A stretch of 19,593 bases of DNA from contig LSSN01003289.1 in NCBI GenBank assembly GCA_001970855.1, forward strand, positions 1-19,593, written 5' to 3'. The DNA is from Smittium culicis (Eukaryota > Kickxellomycota > Harpellomycetes > Harpellales > Legeriomycetaceae). The notes under the pieces were generated by a model, which saw nothing but the letters and a program-made list of their open reading frames with translations, was not told where the DNA came from and did not search any database. This document shows positions 19,459 to 19,593 of this stretch, piece by piece (position 1 is the first letter of the stretch; the number at the start of each line of letters is the position of its first letter). The position numbers were made by a program, and so were the translations under genes.

Positions 19459-19593
19459 ATGCATTCCTCTGCATGTCAACCGGCTGCGTACCTAAAGGGA
19501 AATGGGATCAATCTACCAACCGAAAGATCTACCCAGGCATTGCTTCAATTAGGCTGGATGACTGAAGTTACAAGCAGTCATGGAATTAAGCTC
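19459..19593 (+). CDS. Possible 5' end of a gene or element, running off the right edge
   Basis: From ATG at 19459 one frame is open for 45 codons to the window end: MHSSACQPAAYLKGNGINLP, then TERSTQALLQLGWMTEV and SSHGIKL. The minus strand and the other plus frames contain stops. At the same point composition jumps from about 22% GC (19321-19440) to 47% (19461-19593), as expected on entering coding or mobile-element sequence. I recognise no family from 45 residues. The next frame (19461) is also open for 33 codons before TGA, so the choice of frame is not certain. Confidence 0.35.
   Translation, partial: MHSSACQPAAYLKGNGINLPTERSTQALLQLGWMTEVTSSHGIKL

Overview
The window is AT-rich eukaryotic nuclear DNA. 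The main signs are a spliceosomal intron, AATAAA-type 3' signals, large non-coding spacers, and proteins swollen by Ser/Asn-rich disordered tracts. The best-conserved protein is a DENND6-type DENN-domain exchange factor. I infer an early-diverging fungus, perhaps a Harpellales/Smittium-like zygomycete. That placement rests on overall character, not on a marker gene. I see no bacterial operon, CRISPR, rRNA, convincing tRNA or intact transposon. Only about 31% of the window is convincingly or plausibly coding.

Layout. (1) 1-461: the 3' end of a plus-strand gene that enters from the left, with an acidic then Ser/Lys-rich tail. (2) 462-1520: AT-rich spacer with a 17-bp tandem duplication. (3) 1521-1745: a 74-codon minus-strand ORF of unknown nature. 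(4) About 1780-2500: a GC-richer island. It reads like a broken protein-coding sequence in successive plus-strand frames and also carries CCAAT boxes. (5) 2555-2783: an ATG-free pyrimidine-rich leader. (6) 2784-6859: a two-exon gene (intron 3790-3890) for a 1324-residue DENND6/FAM116-family protein. (7) 6860-10560: a spacer between convergent genes, with a strong G-over-C skew in its first half, a TTA microsatellite and a G-tract/C-tract inverted repeat. (8) 10565-11989: a minus-strand gene for a 474-residue, wholly low-complexity protein, preceded on its sense strand by a pyrimidine-rich, ATG-free stretch of nearly 780 bp. (9) 12740-14500: the GC skew flips sign and a GC-richer island carries CCAAT-like sites and short repeats; no gene is evident. 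(10) 14.5-19.45 kb: an AT-rich gene desert (about 17-22% GC in sampled lines). (11) 19459-19593: an abrupt return to about 47% GC with a reading frame open to the window edge, probably the start of another gene or element.

Functionally, only the DENND6 gene can be placed. The family activates Rab GTPases in endosomal traffic by promoting GDP/GTP exchange. The Asn-rich protein may be a disordered regulatory or scaffold protein, but nothing links it to DENND6 beyond convergent orientation. No coherent multi-gene system is visible. The items most worth a second look are the DENND6 intron, whose retention would append a hydrophobic tail; the skew-polarised blocks; the possible decayed gene upstream of DENND6; and the compositional jump at the right edge.
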